A stretch of DNA of 64,000 nucleotides from Segniliparus sp051660745 (lineage in GTDB: Bacteria; Actinomycetota; Actinomycetes; Mycobacteriales; Mycobacteriaceae): NCBI RefSeq assembly GCF_051660745.1, contig NZ_JBOFQF010000037.1:54716-118715 (forward strand). The letters are read 5' to 3'. The position numbers and the translations under genes were made by a program. A model generated the notes under the pieces. The model was not told the DNA's origin. It worked only from the letters and a program-made list of their open reading frames with translations, and made no database searches. Positions within the stretch are counted from its first letter, which is position 1. Each line of letters starts with the position of its first letter. Positions 1-8,889 of the stretch are shown in pieces.

Positions 1-1
1 C

Positions 2-697
2 CCGGACACGGCGAACAAACTGGCCTACTACCACCAGAAGACGGTCACCGTGGACGGCGAGACGTCGGCGATGATGAGCGGCAACGCCGTCGCCGCCGAC
101 TACAAGACCACTCGCGACTTCGTGGTCATGGACACGAACAAGAACGATGTCGCAGCGATCCAGGACGTGTTCAACCACGACTTCGCGGGCACCGGTGACA
201 AGAAGTACACCCCGCCGACCGGCGACAACCTCACGTGGAGCCCGACAACGGCGAAGGGCAACACGATCGCGCTCATCGACGGCGCGAAGCACACCCTCAA
301 CATCGAGAACGAGGAGATGGCGAGCCCGGACGTCGTCGACCACCTGGTCCAGGCCGCCCAAAGGGGCGTGGACGTGCACGTCACGATGACGAACAACCCG
401 AGCTACTACGCGAACCTCGACAAACTCACCGAGGCCGGGGTCCAAGTGGACCTGTACGGGCGGTCCTCGGCGCCGTACGTCCACGCCAAGGACATCGTCG
501 CGGACGGCAGCACCGCGTACGTCGGGTCGATCAACTTCTCGGAGAACTCGATGACCAACAACCGCGAGCTCGGGATCATCACGAGCGACCCCGGCGTTGT
601 CTCAGGCATCAACACGACAGACGACTCCGACTTCGCGGGCGGCTACCGGTACAAGCACAGCACGGCCCCCACCACGGCTTCGACTCCGAGCAGCTAA
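2..697 (+). CDS. Phospholipase D superfamily protein, 3' part (5' end outside window)
   Basis: The reading frame is open from base 2, so the gene begins upstream of the window. The visible part holds both HxKxxxxD catalytic motifs of the PLD superfamily (His codons at 32 and 482), the second followed by GSINFSEN, the usual GSxN companion. Members cleave phosphodiesters in lipids or nucleic acids; the substrate cannot be told from sequence. It is nearly identical to the next gene around the first HKD motif and the ENEEMASP segment, but carries a DTNKNDVAAIQDVFNHDFAG block that matches the third gene, so it looks like a mosaic of its two neighbours. The C-terminus is a short Thr/Ser/Pro tail. 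It lies 26 bp before the second copy on the same strand. Family assignment is firm; function and export are not known. Confidence 0.9.
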   Translation, partial: PDTANKLAYYHQKTVTVDGETSAMMSGNAVAADYKTTRDFVVMDTNKNDVAAIQDVFNHDFAGTGDKKYTPPTGDNLTWSPTTAKGNTIALIDGAKHTLNIENEEMASPDVVDHLVQAAQRGVDVHVTMTNNPSYYANLDKLTEAGVQVDLYGRSSAPYVHAKDIVADGSTAYVGSINFSENSMTNNRELGIITSDPGVVSGINTTDDSDFAGGYRYKHSTAPTTASTPSS

Positions 698-723
698 GAA
701 TCCACGAGAACCAAGGAGTCATG

Positions 724-2274
724 ATGGCGAGCGGGGCATGGAACGCGGTCAAAGGCTTCGACCCCGCTGCTGTGCGGAGCGTGCGGGACAGTTTGGCAGG
801 CAGGCTCTCCGGCCTGTCGGACTTCTCCGCCAAGCTGCGATCCGCCCAGCAGCTGTCCGGATGGGACGGGCAGGCCAAGGAGGCCGCGTCGGGCTCGTTC
901 GAGGAGCCGTTGCGCTATCTCGCGGAGGCGAAGAGCGCGGCGACGCAGGCGCATGACAAAGTCGGCCGCTTCGGCGATGTGATGGGCGCGCTCAAAGCAC
1001 GAGCGGCGCAGATCGAGGAGCGGGCGGCGCAGAACGGGTTCATGATCGGGGCGGACGGCTCGATCCGGGACTCGTACGCCGCGACCGGCCTGCTCGCCGC
1101 CCTGAGCCCCGCCGAGCAGACGGCGCGCGCGCAGCTCGCCGCAGAGCTGCCCGTCGATGTCGCCTCGGTGCTCGACGACGCCAGTCAGGCGGGCTCGCAG
1201 ACCGTCACCGGGCTCCAGGCGGCGAGCAGGCTGGCGACGGTGAGCCCGTTGGCGGCCACGGCGGCCGCGACATCCACGATCGCCCCGAAAAGCGGCGCCC
1301 TCACGCTCTACGTCGAAGGGCCGCACCAGGCGGACGGGGAGAACCACGACCAGAACTACCAGAAGGTCGTCGACCTCATCAACAGCGCGCAGACGAGCGT
1401 CGACATGACGATGTACCACCTGGACGACCAGAACATGGAGGACGCCCTCGTCAACGCGGCCAAGCGCGGGGTGAACGTGCGGGCCATCCTCGACACCAGG
1501 GGCGAGACGGCGAAGAACCAGGCCGCGTACGACTACCTGACCGCGAACGGAGTGCACGTCATCTGGGACTCCGCGAACACCTCGGCGGACCCGGACACGG
1601 CGAACAAGCTGGCCTACTACCACCAGAAGACGGTCACCGTGGACGCCAAGACGGCGGCGATCATGTCCGGCAACGCGGTCACCGCCGACTACGCGACGAC
1701 GCGGGACTTCCTCGTCATGGACACCGACGCCCGCGACGTGTCGGCCATCGAGAAGACCTTCAACGCCGACTACGCGGGCACCGGGGACAAGAAGTTCACC
1801 CCGCTGAACGGGGACAACCTCACGTGGAGCCCGACCACGGCGAAGAGCAACACGCTGGCCCTCATCGACGGCGCCCAGCACACCCTCAACGTCGAGAACG
1901 AGGAGATGGCGAGCCCGGCGGTCGTCGACGCGCTGGTGAACGCGGCGAACCGGGGCGTGGACGTGCACGTCACGATGACGAACAACCCGAGCTACTACGC
2001 GAACCTCGACAAGCTCGCAGCCGCCGGGGTGGACGTGCGCCTGTACGCGCACAGCGCGGACACCTATATCCACGCGAAAGACATCGTGGCCGACGGGACC
2101 CAGGCGTACGTCGGGTCGATCAACTTCTCGGAGAACTCGATGACCAACAACCGCGAGCTGGGCGTCATCACCACGAACGCGGGCGTCGTCACCGGCATCG
2201 ACGCCCAGGACACGCAGGACTGGAACGGCGGCTACACGTACAAGCCGACGACGACCACCACCACGACTCCGTAA
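724..2274 (+). CDS. PLD-superfamily protein with WXG-like N-terminal helical domain
   Basis: 516 residues. Residues 1-150 are Ala-rich helices with W47-D-G49 at a turn, resembling the WXG hairpin of type VII (ESX) secretion substrates and toxins; there is no Sec signal peptide and no clear YxxxD/E tail motif. Residues about 190-510 form a two-motif PLD domain with HQKTVTVD (H300) and HAKDIVAD (H450), each complete for HxKxxxxD, the second followed by GSINFSEN. A Thr-rich tail ends the protein. An AAGGAG at 713-718 favours ATG 724 over ATG 721. By family the enzyme should hydrolyse or transfer phosphodiesters; that it is an ESX-delivered effector is inference from the domain order only. It is the middle of at least three tandem paralogues, 39 bp before the third. 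Confidence 0.88.
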   Translation: MASGAWNAVKGFDPAAVRSVRDSLAGRLSGLSDFSAKLRSAQQLSGWDGQAKEAASGSFEEPLRYLAEAKSAATQAHDKVGRFGDVMGALKARAAQIEERAAQNGFMIGADGSIRDSYAATGLLAALSPAEQTARAQLAAELPVDVASVLDDASQAGSQTVTGLQAASRLATVSPLAATAAATSTIAPKSGALTLYVEGPHQADGENHDQNYQKVVDLINSAQTSVDMTMYHLDDQNMEDALVNAAKRGVNVRAILDTRGETAKNQAAYDYLTANGVHVIWDSANTSADPDTANKLAYYHQKTVTVDAKTAAIMSGNAVTADYATTRDFLVMDTDARDVSAIEKTFNADYAGTGDKKFTPLNGDNLTWSPTTAKSNTLALIDGAQHTLNVENEEMASPAVVDALVNAANRGVDVHVTMTNNPSYYANLDKLAAAGVDVRLYAHSADTYIHAKDIVADGTQAYVGSINFSENSMTNNRELGVITTNAGVVTGIDAQDTQDWNGGYTYKPTTTTTTTP

Positions 2275-2313
2275 ACATCGACATCCGTCTGGGACGGGAG
2301 AGGAAGGCTTGGC

Positions 2314-3840
2314 ATGGCAGACGGCGTTTGGGGCGCGGTCAAAGGCTTCGAGCCTGCTATCGCGCAGGGGATCCAGGGGGCATTGGCGGACCGGCAGGCC
2401 AAGCTTTCTGCTTTTCAGGGCATGCTCGGCTCTGTCCGGCAGCTGCCGGGCTGGCAGGGGCCGGGCAAGGACGCGGCCTCGGGCTCGTTCGGGGAGCCGC
2501 TGGGCTATCTCGCGGAGGCGAGGAGCGCGACGGAGCAGGCGCATGCGAAGGTCGGCGATTTCGCGCAGGCGATGTCGGCGCTCAAGGCAAAGGCGGGCGA
2601 GGTCGAGCAGCGGGCCGCGCGGGCTGGTTTCAGCATCGGCCCGGACGGCTCGATCCGGGACTCGTACGCGTTGTCGGGGCTGGTGGGAAGCCTGTCGCCC
2701 GCAGACCGCGCGGTGTACGAGCAGGTGAAGGCGGAGCTGCCGGGCGACGTGTCGTCCGTGCTCGCGCAGGCGGACCAGGCGAAGGCGCAGGCGGCGACCG
2801 GGTTGCAGGCGGCGGGCGACCTGATGGCGGTCAGCCAGCTCGGCGCGGGCGCGGACAGCACGACGGAGCCGGTCGGCGGCGACGAGCTGACCCTCTACGT
2901 CGAGGGCCCGCACCAGCCGGACGGCGTGAACCACGACTCGAACTTCCAGCAGGTCCTCAAGCTCATCGACGGCGCGCAGAAGAGCGTCGACGTCACGATG
3001 TACGAGTTCACCGACCCCGCGATGCGCGACGCGCTCGTCGCCGCGGCAGCGCGCGGGGTGAACGTCCGGGTCGTCCTCGACAAGACGGGGGAGCAGCAGA
3101 AAGACCAGCCTGTCTTCGACTACCTCAACGCGCACGGCGTCCAAGCGGTGTGGGACGACACGGCCGACTTCCGGTTCACCCACCAGAAGACGGTCACCGT
3201 GGACGGGGAGACCTCGGCGGTCATGACCGGCAACTTCACCCCGGAGTACTACGGCACGAGCCGGGACTTCGCGGTCATCGACACGAACAAGAACGACGTC
3301 GCGGCCATCCAGGACGTCTTCAACCACGATTTCGCCGGGATCGGCGGCACGAAGACGGACGGCTACATCCCCCCGAACGGGGACCACCTGGTGTGGAGCC
3401 CGACCACCGCGCAGACCAAGATCTTCGCGATGATCGACGGGGCGCAGCACACGTTGAGCCTCGACCAGCAGTACGTGGCCAGCCAGGACATCGCGGACCA
3501 CCTCGTCGCCGCCGCGCAGCGGGGGGTCGACGTGAACCTCACCATGGTGAACAACCCGAGCTACTACAAGTACTGGGACCAGCTCGCCGCAGCGGGCGTG
3601 CACGTGCACCTCTACGGGCAGAACGCGGACACCTACATCCACGCGAAGAACATCGTGGCCGACAACAGCTCGGCCATCGTCGGGTCGATCAACCTCTCGG
3701 ACAACTCGATGCTCAACAACCGCGAGCTCGCGATCCAGACCGACGACCTGGACGTCGTCTCAGGCCTCGGGACCACGAACGCGTCCGATTTCGCTGGCGG
3801 CTACGAGTACCGGCCCACCACGTCCAGCGCCGGGGGCTGA
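2314..3840 (+). CDS. PLD-superfamily protein with WXG-like N-terminal helical domain
   Basis: 508 residues, colinear with the preceding paralogue: an Ala-rich N-terminal helical region with W47-Q-G49, then a PLD domain with HQKTVTVD (H290) and HAKNIVAD (H443) and GSINLSDN after the second motif, so both catalytic half-sites look intact. ATG 2314 is preceded by AGGAAGG at 2301-2307. The linker between the two domains differs from copy 2, while the segment DTNKNDVAAIQDVFNHDF is shared with copy 1. No signal peptide or membrane segment is seen. As with copy 2, a role as a secreted lipase or nuclease toxin is possible but is inference; an intracellular nuclease is the main alternative. A lipoprotein gene follows after 44 bp. 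Confidence 0.88.
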   Translation: MADGVWGAVKGFEPAIAQGIQGALADRQAKLSAFQGMLGSVRQLPGWQGPGKDAASGSFGEPLGYLAEARSATEQAHAKVGDFAQAMSALKAKAGEVEQRAARAGFSIGPDGSIRDSYALSGLVGSLSPADRAVYEQVKAELPGDVSSVLAQADQAKAQAATGLQAAGDLMAVSQLGAGADSTTEPVGGDELTLYVEGPHQPDGVNHDSNFQQVLKLIDGAQKSVDVTMYEFTDPAMRDALVAAAARGVNVRVVLDKTGEQQKDQPVFDYLNAHGVQAVWDDTADFRFTHQKTVTVDGETSAVMTGNFTPEYYGTSRDFAVIDTNKNDVAAIQDVFNHDFAGIGGTKTDGYIPPNGDHLVWSPTTAQTKIFAMIDGAQHTLSLDQQYVASQDIADHLVAAAQRGVDVNLTMVNNPSYYKYWDQLAAAGVHVHLYGQNADTYIHAKNIVADNSSAIVGSINLSDNSMLNNRELAIQTDDLDVVSGLGTTNASDFAGGYEYRPTTSSAGG

Positions 3841-3884
3841 GCGGCGCACAGCGCTCTCACAGCTTCGACTTGCAAGAATAAGGC

Positions 3885-4430
3885 GTGTTTTTCGTTTTCC
3901 GCCCCGCGAGTCTTGTCTGCTGCGCGGCTGTTGTCGCGTTGCTCGCGGGTTGCGCCCCGGCGGGGCGCGGCCACGGCGCGCATGGGCCGTCCCATGCCGC
4001 TCCGTCCGCCGTGGGGCAGGCATTCCCCGCGCGCACGCTCGGCGGCGCGTCCGCCTCGCCGCAGGACCGCGAGCAGCTCGGGGACTTCTGCGGCTGGTAC
4101 GCCGACGACCTGCCGGAGAGCATGGACACGGTCTCCGAGTTCCTCGGGGCGTTCGGCGTCGCGGGCGGCGATTACAGCGACTCGCGGATAGCTGTCCCGG
4201 CCGAGGAGGCCGCGCAATCGGCGGGGGACGCGGTCGACGCGCTCAACGGGTTTCTCGCGGCTTTCCCCGGCGGGCTTTCCGACCCGGCCCGCCGTGCCGT
4301 CCTCGGGCTGCGGGACGCGATGACCGCGCTGGCCTCGGCAATCCGAGACAAACAGGGCGCCGATCAGATCAATGCGCAAGTCGCGCTCTTCGACGAGGCA
4401 TACAAGGCTCTGCGCCCCGCTTGCGCATAG
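3885..4430 (+). CDS. Small exported lipoprotein, function unknown
   Basis: 181 residues starting at GTG 3885, the only usable start because an in-frame TAA lies at 3879. R6 and a hydrophobic stretch lead to the lipobox LAGC with the lipidated Cys at 23, so the mature protein should be anchored to the outer face of the membrane. The mature part is helical and Ala-rich with two further Cys (in DFCGWY and at the C-terminal PACA). I do not recognise the family. Its position directly after the PLD paralogues and in the same direction makes it a candidate partner or self-protection protein for them, but nothing in the sequence proves this. A palindromic repeat starts one base after its stop codon. 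Confidence 0.7.
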   Translation: MFFVFRPASLVCCAAVVALLAGCAPAGRGHGAHGPSHAAPSAVGQAFPARTLGGASASPQDREQLGDFCGWYADDLPESMDTVSEFLGAFGVAGGDYSDSRIAVPAEEAAQSAGDAVDALNGFLAAFPGGLSDPARRAVLGLRDAMTALASAIRDKQGADQINAQVALFDEAYKALRPACA

Positions 4431-4553
4431 CCCGGGGCCTGTGCGGCGATCTCCTGCGTTGTCGGTCGCTCGCGCACCTGCTCCGTGGCCTCCGCCTTTT
4501 GTGCGCGTCGTTCCCTTCCGCCTTGGATCTCATCCACACGGATTCCCCGGGGG
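4431..4553 (+). repeat. Dispersed intergenic palindrome, copy A
   Basis: First of six related ~110-125-bp elements. It begins directly after the lipoprotein stop codon. Ends are complementary (CCCGGGG at the left, CCCCGGGG at the right). The left core is GTGCGGCGATCT and the right core is CCTTGGATCTCATCCAC, both shared with the other copies. Confidence 0.8.
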
Positions 4554-4645
4554 CTTGGGCAAGGCAGCGGCAGGCTACGATTGACCGGAGCTAACTTTCC
4601 CCCGGCTTCCTCGGGGAGGATCGCACATGTGAAAGGCTAGAATCT

Positions 4646-6118
<1,473 letters not shown>

Positions 6119-6119
6119 G

Positions 6120-6245
6120 TTTTCGGGGTCCGCGCGGCGATCTGCGGCGTTGTCGGCTCCTCGCGTACCGAGCTCGTTCCTCGCTGTTTCCGTACGCGTC
6201 GTCGCCTGCCGCCTTGCAGCTCATCCACGCGGGGATCCCCGAAAA
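6120..6245 (+). repeat. Dispersed intergenic palindrome, copy B
   Basis: Starts two bases after the ahcY stop. Terminal complementarity is TTTTCGGGG at the left and CCCCGAAAA at the right. The left core GGCGATCTGCGGCGTTGTC and right core GCCTTGCAGCTCATCCAC match the other copies. Confidence 0.85.
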
Positions 6246-6270
6246 CGGGTCCGCGCGGCGATCTGCGGCG
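6246..6270 (+). repeat. Left-end fragment of the dispersed palindrome
   Basis: Immediately after copy B there is a second left end (GGTCCGCGCGGCGATCTGCG) without the rest of the element, suggesting partial duplication or a nested insertion. Confidence 0.65.
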
Positions 6271-6293
6271 GATTTCTTGAAAGCGCTGTGGGC

Positions 6294-6299
6294 TAGAGT
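6294..6299 (+). promoter_or_regulatory. Putative -10 element of a leaderless tmk transcript
   Basis: TAGAGT ends 6 nt before the tmk ATG, so transcription would start at or next to the start codon. No Shine-Dalgarno sequence is seen. The TAnnnT hexamer fits the mycobacterial -10; the spacing is the basis for the call. Confidence 0.5.
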
Positions 6300-6305
6300 C
6301 TGGTC

Positions 6306-6935
6306 ATGCTGATCACGGTCGAAGGCCTCGACGGGGCCGGGAAGAACACGCTCACAAGCGCCTTGAGCGACGCGTGGCGCGCGCGCGGCCTGAGCGTCGC
6401 CCAGGTGGCCTTCCCCCGGTACGGGCGGTCCGTCCACGCCGATGTGGCGGCGGAGTCGTTGCACGGGGCGTTCGACGGGCGGATCGCGGCGGACCCGCTC
6501 GGCATGGCCTTGCTTTTCGCGCTCGACCGGCACGAGGCCAAGGGCGAGCTCGAGACGCTTGCGCGGGCGCACGACATCGTGCTCTGCGACCGCTACGTCG
6601 CGAGCAACGCGGCATACGGCGCGGCCCGGCTCGGGGAGGACGGCGCAGGCCCGTTCGCCTCCTGGGTGCTGGAGTTCGAATTCGGGCGGCTCGGCCTGCC
6701 GAAGCCGGACCGGCAGCTGTTGCTCGCGACACCGCCCGGACTCGCTGCGCAGCGGGCGCGGGCGAGAGCCGCTTCGGACCCCGGTCGGGAGCGGGATTCC
6801 TACGAGCGAGACGCGGAGCTGCAAGAGCGGGTCGGCTCGGTGTACGCGCATCTGGCCGAGACCGGCTGGGCGGGTCAGTGGCGGGTTGTCGCCCCGGACT
6901 CCGGCCCAGCCGCCCTCGCGGCGGAGCTGGTCTAG
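6306..6935 (+). CDS. tmk: Thymidylate kinase
   Basis: 209 residues. The enzyme phosphorylates dTMP to dTDP with ATP in the last committed step toward dTTP. The P-loop GLDGAGKNT is at residues 8-16, the DRY signature is in CDRYVASNAAYGAARL, and the overall length matches mycobacterial Tmk. ATG 6306 lacks a Shine-Dalgarno but has a leaderless-type -10 six bases upstream. In M. tuberculosis tmk is followed directly by mtrA; here about 5.5 kb of unrelated genes separate them. The 3' end overlaps the convergent tautomerase gene by a few bases (CTAG at 6932-6935 serves both stops). Confidence 0.96.
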   Translation: MLITVEGLDGAGKNTLTSALSDAWRARGLSVAQVAFPRYGRSVHADVAAESLHGAFDGRIAADPLGMALLFALDRHEAKGELETLARAHDIVLCDRYVASNAAYGAARLGEDGAGPFASWVLEFEFGRLGLPKPDRQLLLATPPGLAAQRARARAASDPGRERDSYERDAELQERVGSVYAHLAETGWAGQWRVVAPDSGPAALAAELV

Positions 6936-7129
6936 CTCTGCGCGGCTTTCTCGGCGAGGGTCTTGTTCGCCACCGCCCACCGGTCTGCGGGCACTTCGCG
7001 CAGGATGACGGAGATGACCTCCGGAGGCGCGTCGAGCACCCGCTGGACGGTCGTGGTGAGCTCGGCGATGAGCTCGCGCAGCTGCTCGGGGCTTCGGCCT
7101 GCTTTCAAACTGACATCGAGAAGGGGCAT
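6932..7129 (-). CDS. 4-oxalocrotonate tautomerase family protein
   Basis: 65 residues beginning MPLLDVSL, so removal of Met exposes the N-terminal proline that acts as general base in this superfamily. The rest (RSPEQLRELIAELT, then PPEVISVILREV) fits a 4-OT subunit, which would assemble as a hexamer. AAAGGAC precedes ATG 7129, and a longer start at 7207 is rejected because it would bury Pro1. The substrate is unknown. It belongs to a block of genes inserted between tmk and mtrA and may act with the biosynthetic operon upstream on the same strand. Confidence 0.85.
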   Translation of the reverse strand: MPLLDVSLKAGRSPEQLRELIAELTTTVQRVLDAPPEVISVILREVPADRWAVANKTLAEKAAQS

Positions 7130-7211
7130 AGTCGGTCCTTTCGGATCGTTGTGTCGGATGGCGAGTGCCGCCATCAGTATGACAACGCAGGAAGCCGCCA
7201 GGATCATCCAG

Positions 7212-7230
7212 TCGGATCAGGCTGATCCGA
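7212..7230. promoter_or_regulatory. Inverted repeat TCGGATCA-GGC-TGATCCGA
   Basis: Perfect 8-bp arms with a 3-bp centre between the MarR gene and the tautomerase gene, about 80 bp upstream of the latter. It could be an operator for the MarR-type regulator or a terminator after its gene; there is no T-run. Confidence 0.45.
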
Positions 7231-7298
7231 AGCCCCGAGGGGGCGGGGCCGCCGCATTCGAGGGCGTGTGCGGCGAGCGGGCGGTGCGATCCGCGCGG

Positions 7299-7820
7299 TC
7301 AGTGCGGCGCGGGGGAGAATTCTCGCCCGAGGACTCGGTCCAACCGGTGGCGGTACTCCTTGAGCTGGTCGCGCAGCGCGATGATCTCGCCGATCTCGTA
7401 GCCGAGGTCGGTGAGGATGCTTCCGATCATCGCGAGCGCCTGCGGCTGCAGCGCCACGCTGGCCTCGGTCGCCCGGAGCACCGTCACCCGGCCGTCGTGC
7501 GAGCTCTGCCGTCGCTCGACCAGGCCGGACGCCTCCAGCCGCTGCGTGAGCGGCGACACGGTGCCGTAGTCGAGGCGCATGATCTGGCCGAGCTCTTTCA
7601 CGGTCAGCTCCTCGTGCTCCCACAGCACGAGAAGGACCAGGTATTGCGGGTAGGTGAGTCCCATCTCCTCCAGGTAGGGGCGGTAGGAGGCGGTCATCGA
7701 CCGGGTTGTCGAATACAGGGCGAAGCACAGCTGCGCCCCGAGCCGGAGCGTCTCGATGCTTCCGGACTTCCCCGATGGTTCGACCACCTGTTCAGCCACG
7801 GCTTCTACGCCCTGTTGCAT
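7299..7820 (-). CDS. MarR/OhrR-type transcriptional regulator
   Basis: 173 residues with a central winged helix-turn-helix (LTVKELGQIMRLDYGTVSPLTQRLEASGLVER) and the wing SSHDGRVT. The N-terminal segment LCFALY with C32, followed by YRPYLEEMGLTYPQYL, is the signature of OhrR organic-peroxide sensors, in which oxidation of that Cys releases the DNA. No ohr peroxidase gene is adjacent; instead the gene lies 37 bp after the aminotransferase gene and may be the last gene of that operon or its own unit. It therefore may couple the biosynthetic operon to oxidative signals (inference). No strong Shine-Dalgarno precedes ATG 7820, so the exact start is uncertain. Confidence 0.9.
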   Translation of the reverse strand: MQQGVEAVAEQVVEPSGKSGSIETLRLGAQLCFALYSTTRSMTASYRPYLEEMGLTYPQYLVLLVLWEHEELTVKELGQIMRLDYGTVSPLTQRLEASGLVERRQSSHDGRVTVLRATEASVALQPQALAMIGSILTDLGYEIGEIIALRDQLKEYRHRLDRVLGREFSPAPH

Positions 7821-7857
7821 TTCAAAAGGATACAGGGAATGAAGCAGGCATACGGTG

Positions 7858-8889
7858 TCATGACGTGAACACCGAGAGGATGGTGTTGGAGGCCTCGCGG
7901 TCGCTGACCGTGATCCGAGTGCCGCCGGGATAGCCTTTCACCAGGACGCCTTCTTTCTCGAAGCCTCGGTGGAGGATTTCTGCTTCGATCTCGTCGCGAT
8001 GCGCGACGTAGATGCAGTTGGCGAAGCTCGTCGGGACGTCGAGCCCGAGTAGCCGCAGCCTGCGGGCCAGGTGGTCGCGCTCGGCGGAGATCCGCTCGAC
8101 CCGGCGCATCAGCTCGTGCTCGGCGTTGTAGCAGGCCTCGACTCCGATTTCGGCGAAGGCGTTGATCTCGAACGGGACCTGCCAGCGCTGGATCCGGGCG
8201 GCGAGCTCGGGCGAGCTGACCGCATAGCCCACGCGCACGGCGGCCAGCCCGAACGCTTTCGAAAACGTCCGCAGCACGATCACGTTCGGATGCTGGGCGA
8301 TGATCGAGCCCACATCGGTCAGCTCGCCCGCCACGTCGAACTCGATGTACGCCTGGTCGAGGAGCACCGGGACGGCGGGATCCACTTTCGCCAAGAACGA
8401 GGACAGCTCGTCCTTGGTGATCCGGGAGCCGGTCGGGTTGTGCGGGCTGCACAGCGCGACGAGCCGGGTCGTGGCTTCGACGGCCTTGGCCATCCGGTCG
8501 AGGTCTTGCCGCCCGTCCGGAGCCAGCGGGATCTGTGTGCTCTGGCCCTGCACCATGCCGACCAAGATCGGGTAGCCGTCGAAGGTCGGGGTCGCCATCA
8601 CGACCCGCTCGCCAGGGGCGACGAACTCCTGCAGGATGTGCATCAAGACCCCGGTGATGCCTGAGCCGACCGAGACCTGTCGGGGCTCGACCCCGATGCG
8701 GTCGGCGATCAGCCTGGGCAGCCGTCTGGGGAGGAACTCGGGGTAGCGGTTGGCCCGCTCCGTCGCGGCGGCCAGGGCGTGGCGGACCGAGGGGAGGGGG
8801 CCGAAGGGGTTCTCGTTCAGCGAGAGGAGGAGCCTGGCGGGCTGCGAGATGTCCGGATGGACCTCCGAGAGGATCGGGGGCACGATCAT
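7858..8889 (-). CDS. PLP-dependent aminotransferase, histidinol-phosphate aminotransferase-like
   Basis: 343 residues. Fold-type I class I/II aminotransferase: LSLNENPFGP near residue 25, CSPHNPTGS at 147-155, LLDQAYIEF at about 177-185, and the PLP lysine K211 in TFSKAFGLAAVRVGY. The family resembles HisC and related L-amino-acid/amino-alcohol-phosphate transaminases, but the context is not histidine biosynthesis. ATG 8889 overlaps the stop of the KAS III-like gene (ATGA) and has GGAGGAAGG upstream, so translation is coupled. It is the fourth gene of the operon and probably aminates a keto product of the preceding enzymes. The substrate is not predictable. Confidence 0.9.
   Translation of the reverse strand: MIVPPILSEVHPDISQPARLLLSLNENPFGPLPSVRHALAAATERANRYPEFLPRRLPRLIADRIGVEPRQVSVGSGITGVLMHILQEFVAPGERVVMATPTFDGYPILVGMVQGQSTQIPLAPDGRQDLDRMAKAVEATTRLVALCSPHNPTGSRITKDELSSFLAKVDPAVPVLLDQAYIEFDVAGELTDVGSIIAQHPNVIVLRTFSKAFGLAAVRVGYAVSSPELAARIQRWQVPFEINAFAEIGVEACYNAEHELMRRVERISAERDHLARRLRLLGLDVPTSFANCIYVAHRDEIEAEILHRGFEKEGVLVKGYPGGTRITVSDREASNTILSVFTS

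Noticed and set aside
694..3642. Very long open frame on the minus strand opposite the PLD genes
   Set aside because: Repetitive Arg/Val/Leu/His composition is a shadow of GC-rich codons in the plus-strand genes, which carry intact PLD motifs and ribosome sites.
4560..4645. Possible SAH riboswitch upstream of ahcY
   Set aside because: There is a small hairpin (CCCCG...CGGGG near 4600-4616), but the conserved SAH-riboswitch core could not be recognised.
6932..7207. 91-residue version of the tautomerase
   Set aside because: The catalytic proline must be N-terminal after Met removal; the start at 7129 with AAAGGAC satisfies this.
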